Source of the DNA: Achromobacter insuavis
Lineage (GTDB): Bacteria > Pseudomonadota > Gammaproteobacteria > Burkholderiales > Burkholderiaceae_B
Assembly (NCBI RefSeq): GCF_902859645.1
Contig: NZ_CADIJR010000039.1
Location: 1-60,736 of the forward strand
Length of the DNA stretch: 60,736 nt
Reading direction: 5' to 3'
Within the stretch, counting starts at the first letter, position 1; every line of letters begins with the position of its first letter. Shown one piece after another: positions 35,032-44,310 of the stretch. Below the pieces are notes generated by a model. That model ran no database searches. It was not told the origin of the DNA and worked only from the letters and a program-made list of their open reading frames with translations. A program made the position numbers and the translations under genes.

Positions 35032-35493
35032 TCAGAAGCCGCCGGCCACGCCGAGCCACATGAGGGCGGGAATCATCGCGCCCCACGCCAGCACCAGCAC
35101 CACGTCCAGCACCATGCTTTTGACGCTGACCTGATCCGACACCGGTTCGACCGTGGCGTTGCCCAGGCTGCGCTCGCGCGGCGCCTGGACGACGTTGCCG
35201 ACCGGTGCGGCATCAGCCGCGGCCGGCGGAAACGGCCACCTGCCGGGCAGCGTACCCGCCCGCTTGCGCGGCTCGACTTGCGCGGGCGTCGCCACGCCGC
35301 CGGCGATGGGAGCGGCGAGATCGATGGACGCGGCGCCATCCGCATGACCGCCCGCCGGCGCGGCCGACCAGGGCATGGCCAGCCCCGTGAAACGGGCATA
35401 GACGGCGCGGGCGCGTTGCGCCGCGCGACGCAACGGCGTCAGGGAAACGGCGGCGAGATCATCCGGCAGGACGGAAAGCTGAGCGGTGTTCAT
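35032..35493 (-). CDS. Hypothetical protein with one C-terminal membrane helix
   Basis: A 153-residue protein I do not recognise. Residues 1-45 are helical and Ala/Arg-rich, 45-110 are Ala/Pro-rich and probably disordered, and the last 25 (MVLDVVLVLAWGAMIPALMW region) form a single hydrophobic helix ending close to the C-terminus, as in tail-anchored proteins. TAGGAGTTCCTC before the ATG is a good ribosome-binding site, which argues that the gene is real. It stands between the EamA permease (convergent) and the radical SAM gene (same direction, 73 bases upstream). Confidence 0.65.
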   Translation of the reverse strand: MNTAQLSVLPDDLAAVSLTPLRRAAQRARAVYARFTGLAMPWSAAPAGGHADGAASIDLAAPIAGGVATPAQVEPRKRAGTLPGRWPFPPAAADAAPVGNVVQAPRERSLGNATVEPVSDQVSVKSMVLDVVLVLAWGAMIPALMWLGVAGGF

Positions 35494-35546
35494 GAGGAAC
35501 TCCTAGTAACGCGGTCAAGAACCACGGCAACGCGCCGCGGCGGCAA

Positions 35547-35565
35547 CCCACGGCCGGGCCGTGGG
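35547..35565 (-). terminator. Possible hairpin terminator after the radical SAM gene
   Basis: CCCACGGCC and GGCCGTGGG form a short-looped hairpin directly after the stop of the radical SAM gene. There is no T run, so efficiency is uncertain. Confidence 0.35.
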
Positions 35566-36906
35566 TCAATCGAACAACGACAATTGCCCGGCAACCATGG
35601 CGCGCAATTGGCGCGCGCCGCGCCCATAGGCGCCGGCGACCGGCAAGGCACTGGGAAAAGGGACCCCTGAAGACGCTTTCGCGCCAGCCGGGGATGGGGA
35701 AACGGGGGCGCCGGCTGCGGCCGGCGGGAACAAGGCGGCGGAACCGCCGGCGGACGCCGGCGGCTGGAAGCGGTCGCAATCGAGCGCCAGCCGGTGGCGG
35801 TTCAGGCCGAGCTTGCGGGTGGCCACGGCGAAGCGCTGGCGCAGCAGGTCGGCCCAGATGCCGGTGCCGCGCATGCGCGAACCGAAGTTGGGATCGTTGC
35901 GGCGGCCGTTGCGCAGGTCTTCGATGCGATGGAGCACGCGTTGGGCGCGATCCGGGAAGTGGGCGTTGAGCCAGTCCTCGAACAGGGTTTTGACTTCCCA
36001 GGGCAGGCGGATGACGGTGTAGCTGGCGTAGTGCGCGCCGGCCGCCTTGGACTCCTGCAGGATGTGCTCCATGGCGTCATCGTTGATGAACGGGATCACG
36101 GGCGCCACCAGCACGCCGACCGGCACGCCGGCGGCGGTCAGGTTGCGCACGGCTTCCAGGCGGCGCCAGGGGGCGGCCGCGCGCGGCTCGAGCGTGCGGG
36201 CCATGTCGGCGTCCAGCGTGGTGATGCTCATGTAGACCACCACCAGCTTGTGCTCGGCCAGCGCGGCCAGCAGATCGAGGTCGCGGGCCACCAGGGCGTT
36301 CTTGGTGACGATGGTGACCGGGTGGCGGGTTTCGAGCATCAGCTCGAGCATGCCGCGCGTCAGGCGCCAGTCGCGCTCGATGGGCTGGTAGGCGTCGGTG
36401 GCCGAGCCGATGTTGATGGGCGACGGCTTGTAGCCGGGGCGGCTGATCTCCGCCCGCAGCGCCTCGACCGCGTTGGCCTTGGCCACCAGCCGGGTCTCGA
36501 AATCGAGGCCGGGGGAATAGCCCAGGTAGGAGTGGGTCGGGCGGGCGTAGCAATAGACGCAGCCGTGCTCGCAGCCTCGGTAGGGATTGACGGCCACGTC
36601 GAAGGGGATGTCGGGCGAATCGTTGCGCGACAGGATCTTGCGGGCCTCTTCGGCCGTGACGATGGTCTTGGGGGCGGCGGGCGCCCGGCGGACGTCGGGC
36701 AGGATGGGGATGACGGAAGTATTGGGGACAGCATCGACGAAATCAGCCGGGAGGCCCGAAGCGGACCAGCCATCGTCGACCTGCACGCGGTCATCTTTCT
36801 GGAAGCGATGCCGAACATTAGTAACCGCACCCCGACCGCGCAAGGCGGCGGGGGCGGCAGCCGGGGACCCAGAACCGGCGGGAAAAGAATGATCGGTGCG
36901 TGCCAT
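35566..36906 (-). CDS. PA0069-type radical SAM protein (SplB-like), SOS-controlled
   Basis: A 446-residue radical SAM enzyme. The 4Fe-4S/SAM motif is C112, C116, C119 in NPYRGCEHGCVYCYARPTH, a spacing and context shared with spore-photoproduct-lyase-like proteins; INIGSATDAYQP and VTIVTKNALVARDLDLL follow. About 75 residues at the N-terminus and 70 near the C-terminus are low-complexity Ala/Pro/Ser-rich. It is the family known from Pseudomonas as PA0069, whose function is unproven but which I recall as a LexA-regulon member. A LexA-type box overlaps the promoter here. Upstream in-frame starts would pass through that box, so the ATG chosen is favoured. Confidence 0.88.
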   Translation of the reverse strand: MARTDHSFPAGSGSPAAAPAALRGRGAVTNVRHRFQKDDRVQVDDGWSASGLPADFVDAVPNTSVIPILPDVRRAPAAPKTIVTAEEARKILSRNDSPDIPFDVAVNPYRGCEHGCVYCYARPTHSYLGYSPGLDFETRLVAKANAVEALRAEISRPGYKPSPINIGSATDAYQPIERDWRLTRGMLELMLETRHPVTIVTKNALVARDLDLLAALAEHKLVVVYMSITTLDADMARTLEPRAAAPWRRLEAVRNLTAAGVPVGVLVAPVIPFINDDAMEHILQESKAAGAHYASYTVIRLPWEVKTLFEDWLNAHFPDRAQRVLHRIEDLRNGRRNDPNFGSRMRGTGIWADLLRQRFAVATRKLGLNRHRLALDCDRFQPPASAGGSAALFPPAAAGAPVSPSPAGAKASSGVPFPSALPVAGAYGRGARQLRAMVAGQLSLFD

Positions 36907-36913
36907 GAAAACT

Positions 36914-36942
36914 ACTGTACAAAAACACAGTGGTTTTGACAA
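36914..36942 (-). promoter_or_regulatory. Promoter of the radical SAM gene
   Basis: On the minus strand TTGTCA (36937-36942) and TACAGT (36914-36919) are 17 bases apart. The predicted transcript start falls within a base or two of the ATG, implying a leaderless mRNA; no Shine-Dalgarno is present. Confidence 0.65.
36915..36930 (-). promoter_or_regulatory. LexA-type SOS box
   Basis: CTGT-N8-ACAG, extended to a perfect ACTGT/ACAGT pair and outer AAAAC/GTTTT arms, overlaps the -10 box and spacer of the radical SAM promoter. This is the proteobacterial LexA consensus spacing. Confidence 0.8.
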
Positions 36943-37073
36943 GCACCAAAAGCCTTTTCGTAAGACAGCCCCACTTTACCGCAAGACGAAGACGGCGTCC
37001 GGACAATTCGATTTCATCTTGCGATATCGCCCGGAAACCCGCGCCAGCATTGGGTTTGGAATAAAAACAACAC

Positions 37074-37109
37074 CCAAAAACCGGTACGGGGCGGACCCTT
37101 CCCGCCCCG
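37074..37109 (-). terminator. Terminator of the sulfate operon after cysN
   Basis: CGGGGCGG (37087-37094) pairs with CCGCCCCG (37102-37109). Read leftward it follows the cysN stop closely, with TTTTT a few bases beyond the stem. Confidence 0.55.
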
Positions 37110-37118
37110 ACTTGCGGT

Positions 37119-38417
37119 TTACCGAAGCATGCCCGCCGCCGCGGTCTGATGCGTGGCTTCGTCGATCAGGATGAAGGCGCCGGTGGCGGGCACATCGGCG
37201 TATCGATCGACCGCCAGCGACTCGCGCGTGGTGAACGCGACGCGGCCGATGTCGTTCATGCGCAGCGTGCCTTCGGTGTTCTCCACTTCCTGCAGTTCGT
37301 GGATGTCGCGATGCGATAGCACCGCGCGGATCTTCGCCGACGTCAGTCGCGTGCCATGCTTGAGCAAATACTTGCGCGCGGGGTTGAGCGCCTGCGCATC
37401 GAGCCAGCAGAGCTCCGCTTCGAACTCGCGCGCGACCTGCGCCGGCGCGGCCGCGTGCACGATCACGTCGCCGCGCGACACGTCGACGTCGCGGTCCAGC
37501 ACCAGCGTGACCGAGTCGCCCGCCACCGCTTCATCGAGCGCGCGATCGAACAGCCGCACTTCCTGCACGCGCGCCGTCACGCCCGACGGCTGCACCACGA
37601 TCTCATCGCCGGGGCGCAGCACGCCGCTGGCGATGCGGCCGGCGTAGCCGCGGAAATCGTCCTTGCGGCTGCCGTCGTGGCGCGCCACCCATTGCACCGG
37701 AAAGCGCAGCGGCCCCGCGCCGCCGTCACCAGCCAGCTCCAGCGATTCCAGCAGCGTCAGCAGCGGCTGGCCGGCATACCACGGCGTCTTGTCCGACCGC
37801 GTCACCACGTTGTCGCCGTTCAGCGCCGACAAAGGCAGCGCGTCGAAGTGCGCGATGCCGAGCTTGTCCGCCAGATCGGCGTAGGCGTCGCGGATGCGCT
37901 CGAACACGGCCGGGTCCCAGTCCACCAGGTCCATCTTGTTGACGGCCACCACGATGTGGCGGATGCCCAGCAGGCGGGCGATGGTGCTGTGGCGCTTGGT
38001 CTGCGGCAGCAGCTTGCCGTCGGCCGCGCGGGTGGCGTCGATCAGGATCACGGCGACGTCGGCGGTGGAGGCGCCGGTGACCATGTTGCGGGTGTACTGC
38101 TCGTGGCCGGGCGCGTCGGCGATGATGAACTTGCGCGCCGGGGTCGAGAAGTAGCGGTAGGCCACGTCGATGGTGATGCCCTGCTCGCGCTCGGCCTCCA
38201 GGCCGTCCGTCAGCAGGGAGAAGTCGATGCCGCCCTCGGCCACGCGCTTGTACTTGGCGCGCGAAATGGCGTCGAGCTGGTCGGCGAACACGCCCTTGCT
38301 GTCATACAGCAGGCGGCCGATCAGCGTCGACTTGCCGTCGTCGACCGAGCCCGCGGTGATCAGGCGCAGCACGCCCGTGCCGGCGCCGGAAAGAAAAGAA
38401 TCGTTTACTGCGTTCAT
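37119..38417 (-). CDS. cysN: Sulfate adenylyltransferase subunit 1 (GTPase) CysN
   Basis: A 432-residue EF-Tu-like GTPase that powers adenylylation of sulfate by CysD. Motifs are GSVDDGKSTLIGRLLYDSK (Walker A, about residues 22-40), DAPGHEQYTRNMVTGAS, and NKMDLVDWD. Two beta-barrel domains follow. The CysC kinase domain often fused to CysN is absent, in keeping with an APS-reducing pathway. It is the last gene of the leftward operon, 43 bases after cysD. Confidence 0.96.
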   Translation of the reverse strand: MNAVNDSFLSGAGTGVLRLITAGSVDDGKSTLIGRLLYDSKGVFADQLDAISRAKYKRVAEGGIDFSLLTDGLEAEREQGITIDVAYRYFSTPARKFIIADAPGHEQYTRNMVTGASTADVAVILIDATRAADGKLLPQTKRHSTIARLLGIRHIVVAVNKMDLVDWDPAVFERIRDAYADLADKLGIAHFDALPLSALNGDNVVTRSDKTPWYAGQPLLTLLESLELAGDGGAGPLRFPVQWVARHDGSRKDDFRGYAGRIASGVLRPGDEIVVQPSGVTARVQEVRLFDRALDEAVAGDSVTLVLDRDVDVSRGDVIVHAAAPAQVAREFEAELCWLDAQALNPARKYLLKHGTRLTSAKIRAVLSHRDIHELQEVENTEGTLRMNDIGRVAFTTRESLAVDRYADVPATGAFILIDEATHQTAAAGMLR

Positions 38418-38460
38418 ATGCGTCCCCTGTCGGCCGGCCTGGCGCCGGCCAATCGTGCGA

Positions 38461-39369
38461 TCAGAAATAGCCTTCCTTCTTGCGGCGCTCCATCGAGGCC
38501 TCGGATGTCTGGTCGTCCATGCGCGTGGCGCCGCGCTCGGTGATGTCGGTCACCGCGGTCTCGGCGATGATGGCGGCCGTGTCGGCGGCATCCGAGGCCA
38601 CCGGGCAGGTGCAGGAAATGTCGCCCACGGTGCGAAAGCGCACCGACAGGCGCTCGACCGTGTCGCCGTCCTGCGGCGGCGTCAGGCGCGTGACCGGCAC
38701 CAGCAGGCCCTTGCGCCGCACCACCTCGCGCTCGTGACTGAAGTAGATCGACGGCAGCGCCAGCTGCTCGCGCTGGATGTACTGCCAGACGTCCAGCTCG
38801 GTCCAGTTGGAAATCGGAAACACCCGCATGTTCTCGCCGCGATGCACCTTGGTGTTGAACAGGTTCCACAGCTCGGGGCGCTGGGCCTTGGGATCCCACT
38901 GGCCGAACTCGTCGCGGAACGAGAAGATGCGTTCCTTGGCGCGCGCCTTTTCCTCGTCGCGGCGGGCGCCGCCGATGCAGGCGTCGAAGCCGAATTCCTC
39001 GATCGACTCCAGCAGCGTCACGGCCTGCGCCGCGTTGCGCGAGTCGGTCTCGCGCCGCAGCACCACGCTGCCGCGCTTGATCGAGTCCTCGACGCTGCGC
39101 ACGATCAGGGTCTCGCCCAGCTCGGCCGCGCGGGCATCGCGGAACGCGATGACCTCGTCGAAATTGTGGCCGGTGTCGATGTGCATCAGCGGGAACGGAA
39201 AGCGCCCCGGACGAAAGGCCTTTTCGGCCAGGCGCAGCAGCACCACCGAATCCTTGCCGCCCGAGAACAGCAGCACGGGCTTCTCGCTCTCGGCCGCCAC
39301 TTCGCGCATGATGAAAATGGCTTCCGATTCCAGCCAGTCCAGGTGGCTGCGTTGAATCACTGCGGACAT
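38461..39369 (-). CDS. cysD: Sulfate adenylyltransferase subunit 2 CysD
   Basis: A 302-residue PP-loop ATP pyrophosphatase that forms APS from ATP and sulfate with CysN. The PP-loop SGGKDSVVLLRLAEKAF (about residues 36-52) and the segments PLMHIDTGHNFDEVI and GGARRDEEKARAKERIFS are canonical. The ATG at MSAVIQRSHLDWLE has AGGGGA upstream and matches known starts; a longer in-frame start is less likely. Third to last gene function in the assimilation operon, 40 bases after cysH. Confidence 0.96.
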   Translation of the reverse strand: MSAVIQRSHLDWLESEAIFIMREVAAESEKPVLLFSGGKDSVVLLRLAEKAFRPGRFPFPLMHIDTGHNFDEVIAFRDARAAELGETLIVRSVEDSIKRGSVVLRRETDSRNAAQAVTLLESIEEFGFDACIGGARRDEEKARAKERIFSFRDEFGQWDPKAQRPELWNLFNTKVHRGENMRVFPISNWTELDVWQYIQREQLALPSIYFSHEREVVRRKGLLVPVTRLTPPQDGDTVERLSVRFRTVGDISCTCPVASDAADTAAIIAETAVTDITERGATRMDDQTSEASMERRKKEGYF

Positions 39370-39409
39370 AGGTATTCCCCTAAAACGAATTCTTGATACG
39401 TGACGGGCG

Positions 39410-40159
39410 TCAGGCGCGCGTGGTTTCCGCGACGATGCCAATGACCCGGTTGCCGGCATGCAGGCCGCATTCCTTGGAGTCCGACGACTCCCACCACCAG
39501 CGTCCGGCCCGCAGGTCTTCGCCCGGACGGATGGCGCGGGTACAGGGCTCGCAGCCGATGGACGGATAGCCCTGGTCGTGCAGCGGGTTGTAGGGAATGC
39601 CGAGCGCGCGGATCACGCCCCAGACTTCCGCCTCGCTCCACTCGGCCAGCAGGTTGAACTTGTAGAGACCGAAGGTCGGGTCGTGCTCTTCCAGGTGCAG
39701 CTCGCCGCGCGTGGTCGACTGCGCCCGCCGCTGGCCGGTGATCCAGGCGCCGCGTCCGGCCAGCGCGCGCTTGAGCGGCTCGACCTTGCGGATCTGGCAA
39801 CAGGCCTTGCGCAGCTCGACGCTTTCGTAGAAGGCGTAGGCGCCATGTTCGGCCATGTGGCGCTCGACCGCGTCGGCCTCGGGCCGGTACACCGTGACCT
39901 CGCGGCCGTAGCGCGCGCGCACCGCGTCCAGCACGCCCAGCGTTTCGGCGTGCAGCCGGCCGGTGTCGAGCGTGAACACTTCGAGAGCCAGGCCGGCGCC
40001 ATAGATGGCGTGCGTCAGCACCATGTCCTCGGCCGCCAGGGACGAGGCCAGCGCGGCGTCGGGATAGCGCTGGCTCGCGTCCGCCAGGCGCGCCACCAGC
40101 TCGCGCCAGCGCGCCGCGAGGGCCGGCTCCAGGCTGGCGGCGAGATCGGCGGCCGTCAT
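39410..40159 (-). CDS. cysH: Adenylylsulfate (APS) reductase CysH
   Basis: A 249-residue thioredoxin-dependent reductase that makes sulfite. It has the [4Fe-4S] cysteine set diagnostic of APS rather than PAPS reductases: the CC pair at 120-121 and C203/C206 in GCEPCTRA, and the catalytic Cys231 near the C-terminus in SKECGLH. Substrate-binding [14 protein letters not shown] and [11 protein letters not shown] are present. APS use agrees with the absence of cysC in the cluster. Its ATG overlaps the cysA stop. Confidence 0.96.
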   Translation of the reverse strand: MTAADLAASLEPALAARWRELVARLADASQRYPDAALASSLAAEDMVLTHAIYGAGLALEVFTLDTGRLHAETLGVLDAVRARYGREVTVYRPEADAVERHMAEHGAYAFYESVELRKACCQIRKVEPLKRALAGRGAWITGQRRAQSTTRGELHLEEHDPTFGLYKFNLLAEWSEAEVWGVIRALGIPYNPLHDQGYPSIGCEPCTRAIRPGEDLRAGRWWWESSDSKECGLHAGNRVIGIVAETTRA

Positions 40160-41220
40160 GATTGCACCGCGAAGACACGCGCCCGGCGCGGGCGGGCCAG
40201 CAGGATGTCGCCATCGCGCAGCGCCAGTTCGCGATAGAGGTGCTCGGGCACCTCGGCCTCGATGACGGCGTCGGAATCCTGGCTGGCCAGTTCCAGATAC
40301 GCGCTGGGGCCGGCCAGGTAGGCATGCGACAGGCGCACCGGGATGCCCGCGCCATCGGCCCGGTAGCGCTCGATGTCGAATTCGTGCGGCCGCACATAGG
40401 CCGTGGCGCGTTGCGACTCGGCCTGCGCCAGCTCGGGCGCCGGCAGCGACAACCCCGCCCCTTCCCAGACGCCGCGGCTGGCCACGCCCTGCAACTGGTT
40501 GACGTCTCCGAGGAAGCCGTAGACGAACGGCGTGGCCGGCCCTTCCCAGACCTCGCGCGGCGTGCCGACCTGTTCGATCCTGCCGGCGTTCATCAGCACC
40601 ACGCGGTCGGCCACTTCCAGCGCCTCTTCCTGGTCGTGGGTGACGAACACGCTGGCCACGTTCAGCTCGTCGTGCAGACGGCGCAGCCAGCGCCGCAGTT
40701 CCTTGCGCACCTTGGCGTCGAGCGCGCCGAACGGCTCGTCCAGCAGCAGCACGCGCGGCTCCACCGCCAGCGCGCGCGCCAGGGCGATGCGCTGGCGCTG
40801 GCCGCCCGACAGCTGCGCCGGATAGCGATCCGCCAGCCAGTCCAGCTGCACCAGGCCCAGCAGATCATGCACCTTGCGCCGGATCTGGTCCTCGGACGGC
40901 CGCTGCGAACGGTGCTTGACGCGCAGCCCGAAGGCGACGTTCTCGAACACCGTCATGTGCTTGAACAGCGCGTAGTGCTGGAACACGAACCCGACCTGGC
41001 GCTGGCGCACGTCGACCGCGGTGGCGTCCTCGCCGGCGAACAGCACGCTGCCCGTGTCGGCCGACTCCAACCCCGCGATGATGCGCAGCAGCGTGGTCTT
41101 GCCACAGCCCGACGGCCCCAACAGCGCCACCAGCTCGCCGGTCTCGATGTGCAGCGATACGTCGTTGAGCGCGCGGAACTGGCCGAAGCGCTTGGATAGA
41201 TTGCGAACCTCGATACTCAT
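40156..41220 (-). CDS. cysA: Sulfate/thiosulfate ABC transporter ATPase CysA
   Basis: A 354-residue ABC ATPase. Walker [10 protein letters not shown] at residues 35-43, signature [15 protein letters not shown], Walker [13 protein letters not shown] and the H-loop [11 protein letters not shown] are all present; a C-terminal TOBE-like domain follows from about 240. The closeness to cysW and cysT and the [20 protein letters not shown] segment, common in CysA, identify the substrate class. It begins about 25 bases after cysW. Confidence 0.95.
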   Translation of the reverse strand: MSIEVRNLSKRFGQFRALNDVSLHIETGELVALLGPSGCGKTTLLRIIAGLESADTGSVLFAGEDATAVDVRQRQVGFVFQHYALFKHMTVFENVAFGLRVKHRSQRPSEDQIRRKVHDLLGLVQLDWLADRYPAQLSGGQRQRIALARALAVEPRVLLLDEPFGALDAKVRKELRRWLRRLHDELNVASVFVTHDQEEALEVADRVVLMNAGRIEQVGTPREVWEGPATPFVYGFLGDVNQLQGVASRGVWEGAGLSLPAPELAQAESQRATAYVRPHEFDIERYRADGAGIPVRLSHAYLAGPSAYLELASQDSDAVIEAEVPEHLYRELALRDGDILLARPRRARVFAVQS

Positions 41221-41245
41221 GCTTGTCTCCGTCTGGCCGGCCGCG

Positions 41246-42145
41246 TCAGGCGACGGCCGGCTTGATGGCCGTCGCGGGGCCGGGATACTCGACCGGCAGT
41301 TCCGCCGCCTTCAGGTAGCGCGCGTTGCGCCACTCGACCACGTTCTTGGCCACCAGCGTCACCAATGCCAGCAGCGCCAGCAGCGAAGCCACCGCGAACG
41401 CCGCCGAATACTGGTATTCGTTGTAGAGAATCTCCACATGCAGCGTCATGGTGTTGGTCAGGCCGCGGATCTGGCCAGACACCACCGAGACCGCGCCGAA
41501 CTCGCCCATGGCGCGCGCATTGCAGAGAATGGCGCCGTACAGCAGGCCCCATTTGATGTTGGGCAGCGTCACCCGCCAGAAGATCTGCCAGCCGCTCGCG
41601 CCCAGCGTCAGCGCGGCCTGCTCTTCCTCGCTGCCCTGCGCCTGCATCAGCGGGATCAGCTCGCGCGCCACGAACGGAAAGGTCACGAACAGCGAGGCCA
41701 GGATGATGCCGGGCACGGCGTAGACGATCTTGAAGTCATGGTCCTGCAGCCAGCCGCCGAACCAGCCCTGGGTGCCGAACAGCAGCACGAACACCAGGCC
41801 GGCCACCACCGGCGACACCGAGAACGGCAGGTCGATCAGCGTGATCAGGAACTGCTTGCCGCGGAACTGGAACTTGGTGATGGCCCAGGCCGCGGCCACG
41901 CCAAACACCAGGTTCACCGGCAGCGCGATCGCCGCCACCAGCAGCGTCAAGCGGATCGCGGCCAGCGCGTCCGGCTCGACGATCGCCTCCAGATAGAGCG
42001 CCCAACCCTTGCGGAAAGCCTCGAAGAACACCGCGGCCAGCGGCACCAGCAGGAACAGCGCCAGAAAGCCCAGCGCCAGGAACAGCAGGATGCCGCGCAC
42101 CCAGCGCGGCTCGGTCAGGTGGGCGGGACGGTCAGCAACGCTCAT
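41246..42145 (-). CDS. cysW: Sulfate ABC transporter permease CysW
   Basis: A 299-residue inner-membrane permease with six predicted helices. The binding-protein-dependent permease EAA loop is [28 protein letters not shown]-type and [19 protein letters not shown] sequences are characteristic of CysW. Its start overlaps the cysT stop by four bases, as is usual for this pair. Confidence 0.94.
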   Translation of the reverse strand: MSVADRPAHLTEPRWVRGILLFLALGFLALFLLVPLAAVFFEAFRKGWALYLEAIVEPDALAAIRLTLLVAAIALPVNLVFGVAAAWAITKFQFRGKQFLITLIDLPFSVSPVVAGLVFVLLFGTQGWFGGWLQDHDFKIVYAVPGIILASLFVTFPFVARELIPLMQAQGSEEEQAALTLGASGWQIFWRVTLPNIKWGLLYGAILCNARAMGEFGAVSVVSGQIRGLTNTMTLHVEILYNEYQYSAAFAVASLLALLALVTLVAKNVVEWRNARYLKAAELPVEYPGPATAIKPAVA

Positions 42146-43032
42146 GACGATCTCCCGAGGCCGCGACGGGCCTGCCAGCCCTGCAGCAGATTGATGATGA
42201 GGAGCAGCACGAACGACAGCACCAGCATCACCGTGGCGATGGCGGCGGCGCCGGCGTAGTCGAACTGCTCCAGCTTGGCGATGATGAGCAGCGGCGTGAT
42301 TTCCGACACCATCGGCATGTTGCCGGCGATGAACACCACCGAACCGTACTCGCCCACGGCGCGCGCGAAGGCCAGCGCGAAGCCGGTCATCAGCGCCGGC
42401 AGGATGGTCGGCAGCAGCACGCGGCGGATGGTCTGCCAGCGGTCCGCGCCGAGGCTGGCCGCGGCCTCCTCGATCTCGCGCTCGACGTCTTCCAGCACCG
42501 GCTGCACCGTGCGCACCACGAACGGCACGCCGATGAAGATCAGCGCGATCACGATGCCCAGCGGCGTGAACGCCACCTTCAGGCCGAACCAGTTGGCCAG
42601 CGGCGCGCCCAGCCAGCCCTTTTCGGCGTACAGCGCGGTCAGCGCGATGCCTGCCACGGCGGTGGGCAGCGCGAACGGCAGGTCCACCAGCGCATCCAGG
42701 ATCTTCTTGCCGGGAAAGCGGTAGCGCACCAGCACCCAGGCCACGATGGTGCCGAACACCAGGTTCACCAGCGCCGCCAGCAACGAGGCGCCGAAGGTGA
42801 GTTGATAGGACGCCAGCACCCGTGGCGCCGTCACCGCGTCCCAGAAGCCCTGCCAGCCCAGCGATGCGCTCTTGATCGGCAGCGCCGCCAGGGGAATCAA
42901 CACGAGCACGCTCAGGTACAGCACCGCGTAGCCCATGGAAATGCCGAAACCGGGCAGCACGCCCGGGCTGTTGCGCCGAACGGCAAAAGGCGCCTGCGCG
43001 CCCTTTGCCGTCGGAATCGAGGCTGAAGTCAT
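42142..43032 (-). CDS. cysT: Sulfate ABC transporter permease CysT (CysU)
   Basis: A 296-residue inner-membrane permease, partner of CysW. Six helices are predicted; the EAA loop is [20 protein letters not shown] and the typical [21 protein letters not shown] and [14 protein letters not shown] segments are present. It lies about 24 bases after sbp. Substrate (sulfate, possibly thiosulfate) follows from the operon. Confidence 0.95.
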   Translation of the reverse strand: MTSASIPTAKGAQAPFAVRRNSPGVLPGFGISMGYAVLYLSVLVLIPLAALPIKSASLGWQGFWDAVTAPRVLASYQLTFGASLLAALVNLVFGTIVAWVLVRYRFPGKKILDALVDLPFALPTAVAGIALTALYAEKGWLGAPLANWFGLKVAFTPLGIVIALIFIGVPFVVRTVQPVLEDVEREIEEAAASLGADRWQTIRRVLLPTILPALMTGFALAFARAVGEYGSVVFIAGNMPMVSEITPLLIIAKLEQFDYAGAAAIATVMLVLSFVLLLIINLLQGWQARRGLGRSS

Positions 43033-43056
43033 GGCCGTCGTCCGCTGGTTGTCCGC

Positions 43057-44085
43057 TTACTTTTTCTGCGGCTGGTAGATCTGGTCGAAGGTGCCGCCGT
43101 CGCTGAAGTGGTCCTTCTGCGCCTTGCGCCAGCCGCCAAAGATCTTGTCGTCGATGGTCACCAGCTTGACCTTGGGGAACTTGCTTTCGTACTTGGCGGC
43201 CACGGTCTTGTCGATCGGCCGGTAGTAGTTCTTGGCGATGATCTCCTGGGCGGCCGGGGTGTAGAGAAATTCCAGGTAGGCCTGGGCCGCGGCGCGGGTG
43301 CCCTTCTTGTCGACGATCTTGTCGACGATGGCCACCGGCGGTTCGGCCAGGATCGACAGCGACGGCACCACGATGTCGAACTTGTCCGGACCCAGTTCCT
43401 CCAGCGCCAGGAAGGCTTCGTTTTCCCAGGCCAGCAGCACGTCGCCCACGCCACGCTCGACGAAGGTGGTGGTGGCGCCGCGGGCGCCGGTGTCGAGCAC
43501 CGGCACGTGCTTGAGCAGTTCGCCGACGTAGGCGCGCGCCTTGTCTTCGCTGCCGCCGTTCTTCTCCAGCGCGTAGGCCCAGGCGGCCAGGTAGTTCCAG
43601 CGGGCGCCGCCCGAGGTCTTGGGGTTGGGCGTGATCACCTGCACGCCGTCCTTGACCAGGTCATCCCAGTCCTTGATGTGCTTGGGGTTGCCCTTGCGCA
43701 CCAGGAACACGATGGTCGAGGTGTAGGGCGAGCTGTTCTGCGGCAGGCGCGCCTGCCAGTTCTCCGGCAAGAGGCCGCGGTCGGCGATGGCGTCGATGTC
43801 ATAGGCCAGCGCCAGCGTCACCACATCGGCTTCCAGGCCGTCGATGACCGAGCGCGCCTGACGGCCGGAGCCGCCGTGCGACTGACGAATGGTCAGGTCG
43901 ACACCGGCCTTTTCCTTGTATTGCTTGATGAAGGCGTCATCGATGGCGCGATACAGCTCGCGCGTCGGGTCGTACGATACGTTCAGCAGGGTCTGCTTCT
44001 GCTGCGCCTGCGCCGGCGCGATCGCGGCGAGAGACATCGTCACTGCGGCCAAGGCGGCCAACCATCCGGCTTTCCTGAAAGACAT
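43057..44085 (-). CDS. sbp: Periplasmic sulfate-binding protein Sbp
   Basis: A 342-residue periplasmic receptor. A signal peptide of about 27 residues ends in APAQAQ. The mature part begins [21 protein letters not shown], the sulfate-binding-protein signature, and has [19 protein letters not shown] and [17 protein letters not shown], which supply sulfate-contacting residues. The ATG has an AAGGAA ribosome-binding site; longer in-frame starts upstream would break the signal peptide. It is first in the operon, so its upstream region should carry the CysB-type control site, which I could not define. Confidence 0.95.
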   Translation of the reverse strand: MSFRKAGWLAALAAVTMSLAAIAPAQAQQKQTLLNVSYDPTRELYRAIDDAFIKQYKEKAGVDLTIRQSHGGSGRQARSVIDGLEADVVTLALAYDIDAIADRGLLPENWQARLPQNSSPYTSTIVFLVRKGNPKHIKDWDDLVKDGVQVITPNPKTSGGARWNYLAAWAYALEKNGGSEDKARAYVGELLKHVPVLDTGARGATTTFVERGVGDVLLAWENEAFLALEELGPDKFDIVVPSLSILAEPPVAIVDKIVDKKGTRAAAQAYLEFLYTPAAQEIIAKNYYRPIDKTVAAKYESKFPKVKLVTIDDKIFGGWRKAQKDHFSDGGTFDQIYQPQKK

Positions 44086-44211
44086 TCCTTGCTCCCTTCC
44101 CGTGTTTGGCAATGTGGAAGCAAGTGTGCAGGCGGCCTGTTCTGAACGGAACGAATCATTCTTTGATTGCTCATCGCTCCCAGGCATATAGCGCGGCGGC
44201 CGCCCCCTGTG

Positions 44212-44246
44212 AAAAAGCCGCGCATTCCCAGGGAATACGCGGCTTT
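44212..44246 (-). terminator. Terminator after the peroxiredoxin gene
   Basis: A long stem AAAGCCGCG.ATTCC/GGAAT.CGCGGCTTT with one mismatch and a tiny loop, followed leftward by TTTTT, lies about 65 bases past the peroxiredoxin stop. Confidence 0.85.
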
Positions 44247-44310
44247 GCGGGCGTTTTGCAGGCGCCATCCGGCAAGGCGGCGCGGGCCGCCTTGCGCACG
44301 GATTTCTTAT

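Noticed and set aside
44086-44211. A defined CysB site upstream of sbp
   Set aside because: Control by CysB is expected for this operon, but I could not pick out a specific site with any confidence.
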